A DNA stretch of 64,000 nucleotides from Ga0077527 sp038144955 (GTDB taxonomy: Bacteria > Pseudomonadota > Gammaproteobacteria > Burkholderiales > SG8-41): the NCBI GenBank assembly GCA_038144955.1, contig JAYQOT010000003.1, positions 9,233 to 73,232 of the forward strand, read 5' to 3'. Of this stretch, positions 37,089-46,465 are shown piece after piece. A program made the translations under genes and the position numbers. How positions within the stretch are numbered: the first letter of the stretch is position 1; each line of letters begins with the position of its first letter. The notes beneath the pieces were generated by a model. It worked only from the letters and a program-made list of their open reading frames with translations. It was not told where the DNA came from and did no database searches.

Positions 37089-37814
37089 ATGACCGCTGAT
37101 CGACTTTTTGCTGAGCTCAGCCTGACCTGGCTCGACGTGAGCGCTTTCCTGTTTTTCCTGCTTGCCTGGGCGGTTTATGCCCTGTTCGCTGAATGGCATT
37201 CCAGTTCCGTTCCCTCGTTGCACAGCACGATGGACGGATACCGGCGGGAATGGATGCTGCGCATGATCGAACGCGATAACCGCATGGTCGATGTCAACAT
37301 CATGCGCAATCTGACGCGCAGCTCGCAGTTTTTTGCTTCGACGACCATGCTGGTACTGGGTGCGCTGATTGCGCTGCTGGGCTACGTGCAGCAGGCCATG
37401 GATGTGGTATCGGGGCTGCCATTCACCGTCAAGGCTTCGCAGCGGCTGCTGGAAATCAAGATGATCCTGATGGTCCTGATTTTCGTCTACGCCTTTTTCA
37501 AGTTCTCCTGGGCGATCCGCCAGCTCGGAAACTGTTCGACGCTGGTGGGTGCTGCGCCCAAGGCTCCCAAGGAAAATCCGGAGCAGTACGCCGTGCACAT
37601 CGATCGCATCGCGCTGATTACTTCCTATGCCAGCACCAATTTCAATGCCGGGTTACGGGCCTATTATTTCGCTCTGGCGGCGATGACGTGGTTTCTCCAC
37701 CCTTACCTGATGCTGATTGCCACGGCCTGGGTGGTTTATATCCTGTATCACCGGGAATTTGCGTCGAAGACGCTAAAGGCGCTGCTGACCGGAGATGCTG
37801 CGCCGCCGACCTGA
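37089..37814 (+). CDS. DUF599 family membrane protein
   Basis: Inner-membrane protein of 241 aa with about four to five transmembrane helices (roughly residues 15-35, 82-102, 122-142 and 195-225). The family signature around NIMRNLTRSSQFFASTTMLVLG and ASTNFNAGLRAYYFALA is clear. The function of DUF599 is not established. It follows the FIST gene by 31 bp and may be in the same operon; the next gene begins after 116 bp. Confidence 0.82.
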   Translation: MTADRLFAELSLTWLDVSAFLFFLLAWAVYALFAEWHSSSVPSLHSTMDGYRREWMLRMIERDNRMVDVNIMRNLTRSSQFFASTTMLVLGALIALLGYVQQAMDVVSGLPFTVKASQRLLEIKMILMVLIFVYAFFKFSWAIRQLGNCSTLVGAAPKAPKENPEQYAVHIDRIALITSYASTNFNAGLRAYYFALAAMTWFLHPYLMLIATAWVVYILYHREFASKTLKALLTGDAAPPT

Positions 37815-37930
37815 AACCGCATTGTTTCAAGGAATGCGGGAAGGCCTGCAAGTGTTACTGTTTTCACCGGCCGCGGCTTGCGGTCCGGATTGTTGGGAAC
37901 TGAGGCGACACAAAACCAGGGAGGGCAGAC

Positions 37931-38920
37931 ATGTCACAACAGAGATCATTGTTCCTGCGCTTTATAGCAATCGTGCCGGTCTTGATGGCCTTCATCGGCA
38001 TGGGGACGGCAGCCGCGCAAGCGTGGAGCCCGGAAAAAGCGGTAGAAATAGCGGTATCGTCCGCGCCGGGAGGCAGCAATGACCGCATTGCGCGTACCCT
38101 GCAGCGGATCATCCAGGAACAGAAGCTGGTGCCGGTTCCGGTGTCGGTGCTGAACAAGCCGGGCGGGAACCAGACCATTTCCCGTGTTTATATCAACCAG
38201 AGTCCGGGCGACGGGCATTACATGGACATCGGCAATCCGACGCTGATTGCCAACACCATCGCCGGGCGTCAGCAGTACACCGATTTCACGCCTATCGCAC
38301 TGCTGGTCAACGAGTTTTCCGCTTTTTCGGTACGCGCGGACTCGCCGTACCGGAACGCGAAAGACCTCGTCGAGCAGCTGAAAAAGGATCCGGACTCGAT
38401 TGCCATTGGTGTCAGCAACCGGGGCGGCACCAACCATCTGGCGATTTCCCTGCTGGCCAAAGCGGGGGGTATCGATCCGCGTAAACTGAAAGTGGTCGTG
38501 TTCAAGACCAATGCCGAGGGCATCACCGCGTTGCTCGGCGGGCATATCCAGCTCGTTTCCTCGGCCGTAGGCACCGCGGTTGGCAGGGTACGGGACGGCA
38601 AAACCCGCATCCTGTCGGTCAGTTCCCCGGAGCGTCTGGGCGGCGACCTCGCCCAGGTGCCGACGTTGCGCGAGCAGGGGTATGACGTGTCTCTGTCCAA
38701 CTGGCGCGCGATCATCGGTCCCAAGGGACTGAGCGCGGCGCAGGTGACCTACTGGGAAAACGTTCTGGAAAAAGTGATTGCCACTGAAGAGTGGAAAAGC
38801 GGCCTTGCAAAAAATTTCCTTGACGGCCATTTCCTGCGCGGCAAGGAATTCGGCGAATACATGAAAAAGGAATACGGCCTGACCAAGACCATCATGACCG
38901 AGCTCGGACTGGTCAAATAG
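37931..38920 (+). CDS. TctC/Bug family solute-binding protein
   Basis: Periplasmic receptor of the tripartite tricarboxylate transporter type, 329 aa, with a Sec signal peptide ending near TAAAQA. Typical blocks are VEIAVSSAPGGSNDRIARTLQRI, the loop with DFTPIALL, and the C-terminal LSNWRAIIGPKGLSAAQVTYW. Bug proteins bind carboxylates and other small organics. No TctA or TctB membrane genes accompany it, so it is an orphan receptor, as is common in Burkholderiales. A strong terminator follows. Confidence 0.9.
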   Translation: MSQQRSLFLRFIAIVPVLMAFIGMGTAAAQAWSPEKAVEIAVSSAPGGSNDRIARTLQRIIQEQKLVPVPVSVLNKPGGNQTISRVYINQSPGDGHYMDIGNPTLIANTIAGRQQYTDFTPIALLVNEFSAFSVRADSPYRNAKDLVEQLKKDPDSIAIGVSNRGGTNHLAISLLAKAGGIDPRKLKVVVFKTNAEGITALLGGHIQLVSSAVGTAVGRVRDGKTRILSVSSPERLGGDLAQVPTLREQGYDVSLSNWRAIIGPKGLSAAQVTYWENVLEKVIATEEWKSGLAKNFLDGHFLRGKEFGEYMKKEYGLTKTIMTELGLVK

Positions 38921-38936
38921 GTATTGTTTCGGAATA

Positions 38937-38966
38937 AAAAACGGCCGGGATTTCCCGGCCGTTTTT
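38937..38966. terminator. bidirectional intrinsic terminator (tctC / hppA)
   Basis: A perfect 13-bp stem that includes A/T flanks (AAAACGGCCGGG paired with its complement) and a 4-nt ATTT loop. T-runs on both strands serve the convergent tctC and hppA genes. Confidence 0.9.
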
Positions 38967-38983
38967 GTTGATGCCCGTCAGGC

Positions 38984-41053
38984 TTACAGCAGCGGAACGA
39001 TCAGCAAGGCGACGATGTTGATGATCTTGATCAGGGGGTTGATCGCCGGGCCTGCGGTGTCCTTGTAGGGATCGCCGACGGTGTCACCCGTGACCGCTGC
39101 CTTGTGGGCCTCGGAGCCTTTGCCGCCATGGTTGCCGTCCTCGATGTATTTCTTGGCGTTGTCCCAGGCGCCGCCGCCGGTACACATCGAAATCGCGACG
39201 AAGAGGCCGGTGACGATGGTGCCCATCAGCATGCCGCCCAGAGCCTGAACACCGGCGTCCTTGCCCATCAGCATGCCGACGATCAGCGCCACCGCGACCG
39301 GAGCCAGCACCGGCAGCAGCGAGGGCACAATCATTTCCTTGATCGCGGCACGGGTGAGCATGTCGACAGCGCGGGAGTAGTCCGGCTTGGCGGTGCCTTC
39401 CATGATGCCGGCGATTTCCTTGAACTGGCGGCGCACTTCGACGACCACCGAGCCGGCGGCGCGGCCAACCGCTTCCATCGCCATTGCGCCGAACAGGTAG
39501 GGGATCAGTCCGCCTGCAAACAGACCGATGATGACTGCCGGGTTTGACAGGTCGAACGTGAGGTGACGGCCGGTTTCCTCGATCTTGTGGGTGTAGTCCG
39601 CGAACAGCACCAGTGCGGCGAGGCCAGCCGAGCCGATGGCGTAACCCTTGGTCACCGCCTTGGTGGTGTTGCCCACCGCGTCCAGCGGATCGGTCACGTC
39701 GCGCACTGCTTTGGGCAGTTCCGACATCTCGGCGATGCCGCCGGCGTTGTCGGTAATCGGACCGTAGGCGTCAAGGGCGACGATGATGCCGGCCATCGAC
39801 AGCATCGAGGTCGCTGCAATGGCGATGCCGTAGAGGCCGCCCAGGGTGTATGAAACGTAGATCGCGACGCAGACTGCCAGCACAGGCCAGGCGGTGGAAC
39901 GCATCGATACGCCGAGGCCGGCGATGATGTTGGTGCCGTGGCCGGTGGTCGAGGCGGAGGCGACGTGGCGCACCGGGGAATACTCGGTGCCGGTGTAGTA
40001 CTCGGTGATCCACACCAGGAACGCGGTCAGCGCGAGGCCGACAACCGAAGCGCCGTAGAGTTTTGCGACAGTAAGATTCGGATAATGCTCGGCAATGTTG
40101 CCCAGCATCCAGTTGGTGATCGGATAGAACGCGATCAGTGCCAGCACGCCGGCGACGATCAGGCCTTTGTACAGTGCCCACATGATGTTCTTGCCGTCAG
40201 TTGCCTTGACGAAGAAGGCGCCGATGATCGAGGCGATGATGGCGAAACCGCCGAGCACCAGCGGATAGATCACCGCGCCCTGGACCACTTCAGGTTTGGG
40301 CAGCAGCAGCGCGCCCAGCACCATGGTGGCGATGATGGTCACCGCGTAGGTTTCGAACAGGTCGGCCGCCATGCCGGCGCAGTCGCCCACGTTGTCACCG
40401 ACGTTGTCGGCAATCACCGCCGGGTTGCGCGGGTCATCTTCAGGGATGCCGGCTTCAACCTTGCCGACGAGGTCGGCGCCGACGTCAGCACCTTTGGTAA
40501 AAATGCCGCCGCCGAGACGTGCGAAGATCGAAATCAGCGAGGAACCGAAAGCCAAACCGATCAGCGGCTTGACGATTTCGCTCATTTTGGCGCCCGCGCC
40601 GGCACTGCCGAGCAGGAACCAGAAGAAGCCGACCGTGCCGAGCAGACCGAGACCGACGACCAGCATGCCGGTGATCGCGCCGCCGCGGAACGCGATGTTC
40701 AGCGCCGGATTGATGCCGTTCTTGGCGGCTTCGGAAGTGCGCACATTGGCGCGTACCGAAACGTTCATGCCGATATATCCGGCAGCGCCTGAAAGGATGG
40801 CGCCGATGGCGAAAGCGATTGCCGTGGTGCCGCCAAGCGCAATCGCGATCAGCACGAACAGCACGGCGCCAACGATGGCGATCGTGGTGTACTGGCGATT
40901 GAGATAGGCCTTGGCGCCGGCCTGGATGGCAGCGGCAATTTCGCGCATGCGGTCATTGCCGGAGGGCTGGGCGACGATCCACTGGATCGACAATCCGCCG
41001 TAGACCAGGGCGGCAATGGCGCAGACCAGCGCAAAAATCAAACCATTCGTCAT
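38984..41053 (-). CDS. hppA: K+-independent-type H+-translocating pyrophosphatase HppA
   Basis: Integral membrane pump that couples pyrophosphate hydrolysis to proton export. It has 689 aa with about 16 helices. The active-site Asp cluster (DVGADLVGKVEAGIPEDDPRNP and NVGDNVGDCAGMAADLFE) is intact. The motif GNTTKAVTKG has Lys where K+-dependent enzymes have Ala, which indicates the K+-independent proton-pumping class. The ATG has TTAGGAGC upstream. It neighbours a phosphofructokinase gene and a soluble pyrophosphatase. Confidence 0.95.
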   Translation of the reverse strand: MTNGLIFALVCAIAALVYGGLSIQWIVAQPSGNDRMREIAAAIQAGAKAYLNRQYTTIAIVGAVLFVLIAIALGGTTAIAFAIGAILSGAAGYIGMNVSVRANVRTSEAAKNGINPALNIAFRGGAITGMLVVGLGLLGTVGFFWFLLGSAGAGAKMSEIVKPLIGLAFGSSLISIFARLGGGIFTKGADVGADLVGKVEAGIPEDDPRNPAVIADNVGDNVGDCAGMAADLFETYAVTIIATMVLGALLLPKPEVVQGAVIYPLVLGGFAIIASIIGAFFVKATDGKNIMWALYKGLIVAGVLALIAFYPITNWMLGNIAEHYPNLTVAKLYGASVVGLALTAFLVWITEYYTGTEYSPVRHVASASTTGHGTNIIAGLGVSMRSTAWPVLAVCVAIYVSYTLGGLYGIAIAATSMLSMAGIIVALDAYGPITDNAGGIAEMSELPKAVRDVTDPLDAVGNTTKAVTKGYAIGSAGLAALVLFADYTHKIEETGRHLTFDLSNPAVIIGLFAGGLIPYLFGAMAMEAVGRAAGSVVVEVRRQFKEIAGIMEGTAKPDYSRAVDMLTRAAIKEMIVPSLLPVLAPVAVALIVGMLMGKDAGVQALGGMLMGTIVTGLFVAISMCTGGGAWDNAKKYIEDGNHGGKGSEAHKAAVTGDTVGDPYKDTAGPAINPLIKIINIVALLIVPLL

Positions 41054-41339
41054 GTTGATGCTCCTAACCTATTGTTTTAATTCATTAATTTTAATGCAGC
41101 CAGTGGCTGGGCCGCGCTAGGGTGCCTTGATTTGGTGCAAAGCGCAAGACCCTGGGCGAAATACTTGCCTGACTTTTGATCTTGGTTAAAGTTGCCCGAG
41201 CCCGGATCGGGGTTTGGGTCCGGTTTGAATCGCTGCCGTTAAAGTCGCTGGCTGTCCCAGTCCGGAGTCAGGCGGATTATATAAAACCCGCAGCTGTCCA
41301 TGTCCGGATCAGGTGGCTGCGATGAAAACGAAATGACGG
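41054..41339. other. intergenic region between pfk and hppA
   Basis: A 286-bp gap on the minus-strand transcript side. An AT-rich stretch at 41075-41095 (TTAAAATTAATGAATTAAAA on the minus strand) may hold the hppA promoter. Nothing else recognised. Confidence 0.5.
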
Positions 41340-42608
41340 TCAGGGCAGTTTCCGGTAATGCGCGGGTAATTGCCGGCGAATGGGTTTCAGCCGCAATTTG
41401 GCGTGCAGCGGCAGGCCGTCATTGAACGGGGGCCATGCCTCGCCGTTTATCAACGGGGCAAAGTAGCGTCTGGCACGTGCGGTCAGCCGGAAACCGTCGG
41501 CAGTCAGAAAGGCGCGGGGCAGGCGTTTTTCACGGTTCATGATGCCTGCCAGCGGTGCCGGTTCGAGATGCCAGCGGTAGGGCCGGTCATGGCTACGGAC
41601 AATAACCGGCATGACATCGCTTAGGCCGCGAACGGCAAACTGGACCGCCGCGCGGCCAACTGCGTAGGCCTGCTCGACATCCGTTTTCGAGGACAGGTAG
41701 CGTGCCGAACGCTGCACGTAATCAAGCACGCTCCAGTGCACCTTGACCTTCAGTTCGTTGCGGATCATCGCCGCGATCAGCGGGGCGACGCCGCCCAGCT
41801 GGTCGTGTGCCGGGATGCCGTCTCCCCCCACCTGGGTCAGCCGTCTGCCATCGGCAAGACAGATGCCCTCGGCCACCGCCACGGCACAGTAACCGAAACG
41901 GGCAATGCGGGCGCGCACACCGGCCAGAAAGCGGATTCGGTTGAACCGGATCTCCGGCACCAGCAGCAGCAAGGGGCCGTCGTCGCCAGCGGTCTGCGCC
42001 ATTCCGCAGGCAGCAGCAATCCATCCGGCATGGCGGCCCATTACTTCCATCACAAAGACTTTGGTTGAACTGTTAGCCATCGAAGCCAGGTCCGCCATGG
42101 CTTCACGCAGGCTGGTGGCCACATGCTTGGCGACCGAGCCGAAACCCGGACTCGAATCAGAGTGCAGGATGTCGTTGTCTATGGTTTTGGGCACGGCGAT
42201 CGAGGTGACCGGGTAACCTATCTGCGGGAGGATGGTGGCGATGAAGTGTGCCGTTTCGGCGGAGCCGTTGCCGCCGTTGTAGAAGAAGTAGCCGATGTTG
42301 TGGGCGCGGAAGATCTCGACCAGGCGTTCGTACTGGAGGCGACCTTGCGGCAGCGGGGACAGGTCGTAGCGGCACGAGCCGAATGCCCCCCCTGGGGTGT
42401 GACGCAGCGCCCGGATCGCGGACAGCGACTCGGCGTTTATGTCTATGAGGTCCTCGGTCAGGGCACCGATGATGCCGTTGCGGGCGGCAAGGATGCCGGA
42501 GATATGGCGACGGTAACGGCGCGCCGCCTCGAACAGACCGCAGGCCGTGGCGTTGATGGTGGCGGTGACACCGCCGGACTGGGCGTAGAGTGCGTTGCGG
42601 GCGGGCAC
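41340..42608 (-). CDS. pfp: 6-phosphofructokinase, probably PPi-dependent family
   Basis: Phosphofructokinase of about 422 aa, of the bacterial group that includes methanotroph PPi-dependent enzymes. The start is GTG 42608 or TTG 42614; neither has a good ribosome-binding site. The opening NALYAQSGGVTATINA and the PKTIDND motif (Lys at the position that is Gly in ATP enzymes) favour pyrophosphate use. However, the donor loop reads GGNGS where PPi enzymes of this group typically have GGNDS. The donor is therefore uncertain. The next gene on the strand is hppA. Confidence 0.85.
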   Translation of the reverse strand: MPARNALYAQSGGVTATINATACGLFEAARRYRRHISGILAARNGIIGALTEDLIDINAESLSAIRALRHTPGGAFGSCRYDLSPLPQGRLQYERLVEIFRAHNIGYFFYNGGNGSAETAHFIATILPQIGYPVTSIAVPKTIDNDILHSDSSPGFGSVAKHVATSLREAMADLASMANSSTKVFVMEVMGRHAGWIAAACGMAQTAGDDGPLLLLVPEIRFNRIRFLAGVRARIARFGYCAVAVAEGICLADGRRLTQVGGDGIPAHDQLGGVAPLIAAMIRNELKVKVHWSVLDYVQRSARYLSSKTDVEQAYAVGRAAVQFAVRGLSDVMPVIVRSHDRPYRWHLEPAPLAGIMNREKRLPRAFLTADGFRLTARARRYFAPLINGEAWPPFNDGLPLHAKLRLKPIRRQLPAHYRKLP

Positions 42609-42681
42609 GTGCAAAAACTCGGCTTCTGATCCTGTCGACGCTGGAGTATTTAAGGCTTCAGCCGGTCACCACTGCGGTCAT

Positions 42682-43365
42682 TCAATGTTTCGCGCGGTTG
42701 TGTGGAGCGTGCGATTCGATGGCAGCGAAGATCTTGTCGCGGATGTGCTCGACTGAACCGCGGCCGTAGATGTTGACGTAGTTCGGTGCCCGTGGATCAC
42801 CGCTGGCAGCCCAGCTGAGGTAGTAGTTCACCAGTGGTTTGGTCTGCGAGTGATACGTCGCGATGCGTTTGGTGACGGTTTCCTCATTGTCATCTGCACG
42901 CTGGATCAGCGGCTCACCGGTGACGTCGTCCTTGCCCTCGACACGCGGTGGATTGAATTCGACGTGATAAGAGCGTCCGGAAGCCGGATGTATGCGTCGG
43001 CCGCTCATGCGGCGCAGTATTTCGCCGTCGCCAACCTCAACTTCGATGACGAAGTCGATGTCTATCCCCGCCTGGCGCAGCGCCTCGGCCTGCGGCAGGG
43101 TTCGCGGAAAACCGTCCATGATGAAACCGTTGACGCAATCGGGAGACTTGATGCGTTGCTTGACCAGTTCGATGACCAGCGGATCAGGCACCAGGGCTCC
43201 GCGGTCCATGTAGGAGCGTGCTTCATTGCCGAGCGGCGAATTTTCCTTCATCGCCGCGCGCAGCATGTCGCCGGTGGAAATCTGCGGAATCTTGTAACGT
43301 TCGATCAGGAAATGGGCTTGGGTGCCTTTGCCTGCGCCAGGCAATCCAAGTAACAGTATGCGCAT
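42682..43365 (-). CDS. adk: adenylate kinase Adk
   Basis: Interconverts AMP, ADP and ATP. At 227 aa it is the long form with a LID domain lacking zinc-binding Cys. The P-loop GLPGAGKGT is at residues 7-15; the AMP-binding TGDMLRAA, GFPRTLPQAEAL, the LID start RRIHPASGRSYH and RADDNEETV follow. It ends the conserved exbB-exbD-lpxK-trm112-kdsB-adk row, 80 bp after kdsB on the minus strand. Confidence 0.97.
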   Translation of the reverse strand: MRILLLGLPGAGKGTQAHFLIERYKIPQISTGDMLRAAMKENSPLGNEARSYMDRGALVPDPLVIELVKQRIKSPDCVNGFIMDGFPRTLPQAEALRQAGIDIDFVIEVEVGDGEILRRMSGRRIHPASGRSYHVEFNPPRVEGKDDVTGEPLIQRADDNEETVTKRIATYHSQTKPLVNYYLSWAASGDPRAPNYVNIYGRGSVEHIRDKIFAAIESHAPHNRAKH

Positions 43366-43445
43366 GTCAGCTTGCCGGTTGAAGGTCGGGTGAATGAGTA
43401 TAGCCGTGCGGTGGCTGTCCGCAAAATCAGTGCAGGATTCCGTGT

Positions 43446-44201
43446 TCAGCGCAGCAAACGGCGTATGCGCCTGAGGTCCGCGGGGGTGTCGACACCGGGA
43501 TGCGGTGCTGTGCTGGTCAGCGCTACGCTGATGCGGTAGCCGTTGACCAGCGCGCGCAACTGCTCGAGCGCTTCAGCACGTTCGATGGCCGCGGGTCTGA
43601 GCCGGCCGTATGTTTTGAGGAAGCCCGCGCGATAGGCATAAATGCCCAGATGACGCAGCACCGGCAGACCGGGAGGGAGTTTGCGGATGCCGTGTTTGAA
43701 CGCGTCGCGGGCGTATGGAATCGGGGCGCGGCTGAAATACAGCGCATGTCCCTCCGCATCAAGGGTGACCTTGACCACGTTGGGATTGGTCATGTCTCGC
43801 GGATCGCTGATGCGTGTAGCGGCAGTGGCGATTGCGGCTGCAGGATGCTCGGCGAGGTTTTCAGCGACCCTGTGAATCAGGGACGGTGCGATCAGGGGCT
43901 CATCACCTTGCACGTTGACCACGATGGCGCTGTCGGGCAACCGCAACCTGCGCGCTACTTCAGCAATGCGGTCGGTGCCGGTGGCATGGTTTTTTCGGGT
44001 CATCATCGCCTGGAATCCGTGATCTTCCACGACGGTTGCGATGCGTGGATCATCGGTGGCAACCACGACCCGGGCCGCGCCGCTCCTGGCCGCGCGTGCG
44101 GCTACCTGGACCACCATGGGCTTGCCGCGGATTTCGGCCAGCGGCTTCCCCGGGAAACGCGACGATGCGTAGCGTGCGGGGATGACAACGATGAATTTCA
44201 T
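43446..44201 (-). CDS. kdsB: 3-deoxy-manno-octulosonate cytidylyltransferase KdsB
   Basis: Activates KDO as CMP-KDO for lipopolysaccharide inner core. The protein has 251 aa. The N-terminal nucleotide-binding motif is IPARYASSRFPGKPLAEI (about residues 6-23). The Asp in VNVQGDEPLI (about residue 100) binds metal, and the YFSRAPIPYARD loop is conserved. It starts 4 bp after trm112, so the two are tightly coupled. Confidence 0.97.
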   Translation of the reverse strand: MKFIVVIPARYASSRFPGKPLAEIRGKPMVVQVAARAARSGAARVVVATDDPRIATVVEDHGFQAMMTRKNHATGTDRIAEVARRLRLPDSAIVVNVQGDEPLIAPSLIHRVAENLAEHPAAAIATAATRISDPRDMTNPNVVKVTLDAEGHALYFSRAPIPYARDAFKHGIRKLPPGLPVLRHLGIYAYRAGFLKTYGRLRPAAIERAEALEQLRALVNGYRISVALTSTAPHPGVDTPADLRRIRRLLR

Positions 44202-44205
44202 CGTC

Positions 44206-44385
44206 TCAGAGTTCTGTTTCGGCGGGTATCTTGCGTGCGTCGTCTTCGAGCATGACCGGGATGCCGTCCGTGATCGGATAGGCGAGTCGGCATGGTTTGC
44301 AGATCAGTTCGCCCTCGGTTTTGCGGTAGAGCAGCGGACCCTTGCAGATCGGGCATACCAGTATGTCGAGCAGTTTTTCGTCCAT
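44206..44385 (-). CDS. Trm112/YcaR family zinc protein
   Basis: Small protein of 59 aa from the ATG at 44385. It begins MDEKLLDILVCPICKG and has the CxxC pairs CPIC (about residues 11-14) and CKPC, which suggest a zinc ribbon. Trm112-like proteins are methyltransferase partners in other organisms, but the role of bacterial YcaR is not settled. It sits 4 bp after lpxK and 4 bp before kdsB, as in many proteobacteria. Confidence 0.93.
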   Translation of the reverse strand: MDEKLLDILVCPICKGPLLYRKTEGELICKPCRLAYPITDGIPVMLEDDARKIPAETEL

Positions 44386-44389
44386 GGCG

Positions 44390-45367
44390 TCAGGCCTGTG
44401 AAAGACGGGTGAGTATTTTTGCGCCCAGTTCCGGTTCAACGACGGCATCAACGGCCAGCACCCAGCAGGTTGAAGTCGCGAACCCAACGCATTTTACCGC
44501 ATCCTTTTCCGTCATCACGACATCATCTACCCTGGCAAACTGCAGATCTGCGGGCACGTAGGGATGATGATCCGGGAACGGATGTTCGCTGCATTCGATG
44601 CCGATCCTGTGCAAATGTTCGAAAAAACGCTGCGGATTGCCGATGCCGGCAACCGCGTGCACGCGACGGCCGCGGAAATAAGCGGCGGGTGCGGTGGTAT
44701 GCGGATCGCGCAGGTTGCGGAAAGTCATGCCCTCGAGATCCATCCTGATCGCACCGGGGCAGTCCTGCTGCGCACCGTTGACCACCACGGCGTCGACTGT
44801 CGCCAGCCGTGATGCCGGTTCACGCAGCGGGCCTGCCGGCAGCGGCCAGCCGTTGCCCAGTCCGCGGGCGCCGTCGATGACAGCAATTTCGAAATTGCGG
44901 GCGAGCCGGTAATGCTGCAGGCCGTCATCACTGATGATCACGTCGATTGCGGGATGCGCGGCATGCAATGCGCGGACGGTTGCGGCGCGATCAGTGCCCA
45001 CCCATACCGGGCAGCCGGCGCGGCGTGCCAGCAGGCAGGGTTCGTCGCCGTAGTCGGCAGGGAGGCCTTCAGGTGGAACCTGGCGTGGATCGGTGCGCGA
45101 TGCGCCGTAACCGCGGCTGATAATCGCGGGGTGACGGCCTTGTTCCGCAAGAAACCGTGCCAGCCACAGCACCAGCGGTGTTTTGCCGGTACCGCCGGCG
45201 GTGATGTTGCCGACGACGATGACCGGAAGGCCGGTTTTCTCAGGAGTCAGCAGCCCGCTGCGCCAGGCGAGGCGCCTCAGGGTTGCCGCGAGCAGGAAGA
45301 GCAGCGCCAGGGGTAACAGCAGAATGGCGCGCAGGCCACGGTTCTGCCAGTGAGCAGGAGAGGACAT
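44390..45367 (-). CDS. lpxK: tetraacyldisaccharide 4'-kinase LpxK
   Basis: Phosphorylates the lipid A precursor at the inner membrane. I use the ATG at 45367 (325 aa); a GTG one codon upstream is possible. One N-terminal membrane helix (about residues 14-32) is followed by a P-loop GNITAGGTGKTPL (about residue 52). The DDGLQHYRL segment (about residue 147) carries conserved catalytic residues. It is part of the exbB-exbD-lpxK-trm112-kdsB-adk row, linking envelope energisation and lipid A synthesis. Confidence 0.96.
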   Translation of the reverse strand: MSSPAHWQNRGLRAILLLPLALLFLLAATLRRLAWRSGLLTPEKTGLPVIVVGNITAGGTGKTPLVLWLARFLAEQGRHPAIISRGYGASRTDPRQVPPEGLPADYGDEPCLLARRAGCPVWVGTDRAATVRALHAAHPAIDVIISDDGLQHYRLARNFEIAVIDGARGLGNGWPLPAGPLREPASRLATVDAVVVNGAQQDCPGAIRMDLEGMTFRNLRDPHTTAPAAYFRGRRVHAVAGIGNPQRFFEHLHRIGIECSEHPFPDHHPYVPADLQFARVDDVVMTEKDAVKCVGFATSTCWVLAVDAVVEPELGAKILTRLSQA

Positions 45368-45412
45368 CACGGGAGAAGCGTACCCCCATAGTCGGCCGCC
45401 GTCGAGGCCGGG

Positions 45413-45832
45413 TTACTTGCGCGGCGCCTTGGTGGTAAAGGTGATTTTCGGATAACCCGCCATCTGTGCCGCCTCCATCACCCGCACTACCGACTGGTGT
45501 GCGGCGTTGGCGTCGGCATTGATGACGATGACCGGCTCTTTCATCTCGCCGGCAGCCCGTTTCAGCGCGTCGCTGAGCATGCCTGCGTTGGTGGCGGTGA
45601 CCGCCGCCTTGTTGATCGAGTAATTGCCCTTGGCATCGATTGCCACGTCGATCTGTGCAGGCCGCTCGGGTGGTCTTTCGGCCTCGGCCGTGGGCAGATT
45701 GATCTGCAGTTCGGCGAACCGCGAATAGGTGGTGGTCACCATCAGGAAAATCAGGATGACCAGCAGCACGTCGATCAACGGTATGAAGTTGATCTCAGGT
45801 TCCTCGCGGAAGGCGCGGTGGCGGAATTTCAT
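45413..45832 (-). CDS. exbD: biopolymer transport protein ExbD/TolR
   Basis: Single-pass inner-membrane protein of 139 aa that works with ExbB to harness the proton gradient. The N-terminal charged stretch (EEPEINFIPLIDVLLVILIFLMV) contains the essential membrane Asp in PLIDVLL (about residue 22). The periplasmic domain follows. It lies 24 bp after exbB. It cannot be assigned to TonB or Tol from sequence alone, and no tonB, tolA or tolB is present in the window. Confidence 0.93.
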   Translation of the reverse strand: MKFRHRAFREEPEINFIPLIDVLLVILIFLMVTTTYSRFAELQINLPTAEAERPPERPAQIDVAIDAKGNYSINKAAVTATNAGMLSDALKRAAGEMKEPVIVINADANAAHQSVVRVMEAAQMAGYPKITFTTKAPRK

Positions 45833-45856
45833 GCGGGCATTTCCGGTTGCCGGGGC

Positions 45857-46465
45857 TCAGGCATCCCGTTCGCCGTGGATGATTTCGACCAGCTTGACGG
45901 CCTGCATCTGCATTTCAACCAGCAGCGCATCGACCTTGGTGCGGAAGTAGCGGTAGAACACCATGCTGGGTACGGCGACGACGAGGCCGAAAGCGGTGTT
46001 GTAGAGGGCGATCGAAATGCCGTGGGCCAGTACCAGCGGGTTGGTGCCGGAAGGCGTCTGCGAGCCGAATATTTCGATCATGCCAATCACCGTACCGAAC
46101 AGGCCGAGCAGCGGTGCTATGGCGGCAATGGTGCCCAGGCTGGTGAGAAAGCGCTCAAGGTCGATGGCGACCACGTGGCCGGCTTCCTCGATGGATTCCT
46201 TCATGACCTCAGGGGCATGTTTTTCGTTGCGCAGTCCGGCGGCGAGGATCTGGCCGAGCGGTGAGCTGGTCGCGAGCTGGTTGAGCATCTGTGAAGTGAC
46301 ACCGTTCTGGCGGTACGCCTGCACGGTGTGTGCCAGCAGGTTTTTCGGCAATACGACGTTCTGGCGCAGCGACCACAGGCGCTCGCCGATGATGGCCAGC
46401 GCGATGACTGAACAGAGGAGCAAGGGCCAAATCGGCCAACCGGCCGCTTGAATGATGGAATACAC
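45857..46465 (-). CDS. exbB: MotA/TolQ/ExbB proton channel family protein
   Basis: Inner-membrane proton-channel subunit of 202 aa with a GTG start. Three transmembrane helices lie at about residues 10-30, 105-130 and 145-170. The conserved APLLGLFGTVIGMI motif of helix 2 is present (about residue 115). It is the first gene of the exbBD-lpxK row and is divergent from the AT-rich intergenic region that precedes xseA. Confidence 0.93.
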   Translation of the reverse strand: MYSIIQAAGWPIWPLLLCSVIALAIIGERLWSLRQNVVLPKNLLAHTVQAYRQNGVTSQMLNQLATSSPLGQILAAGLRNEKHAPEVMKESIEEAGHVVAIDLERFLTSLGTIAAIAPLLGLFGTVIGMIEIFGSQTPSGTNPLVLAHGISIALYNTAFGLVVAVPSMVFYRYFRTKVDALLVEMQMQAVKLVEIIHGERDA

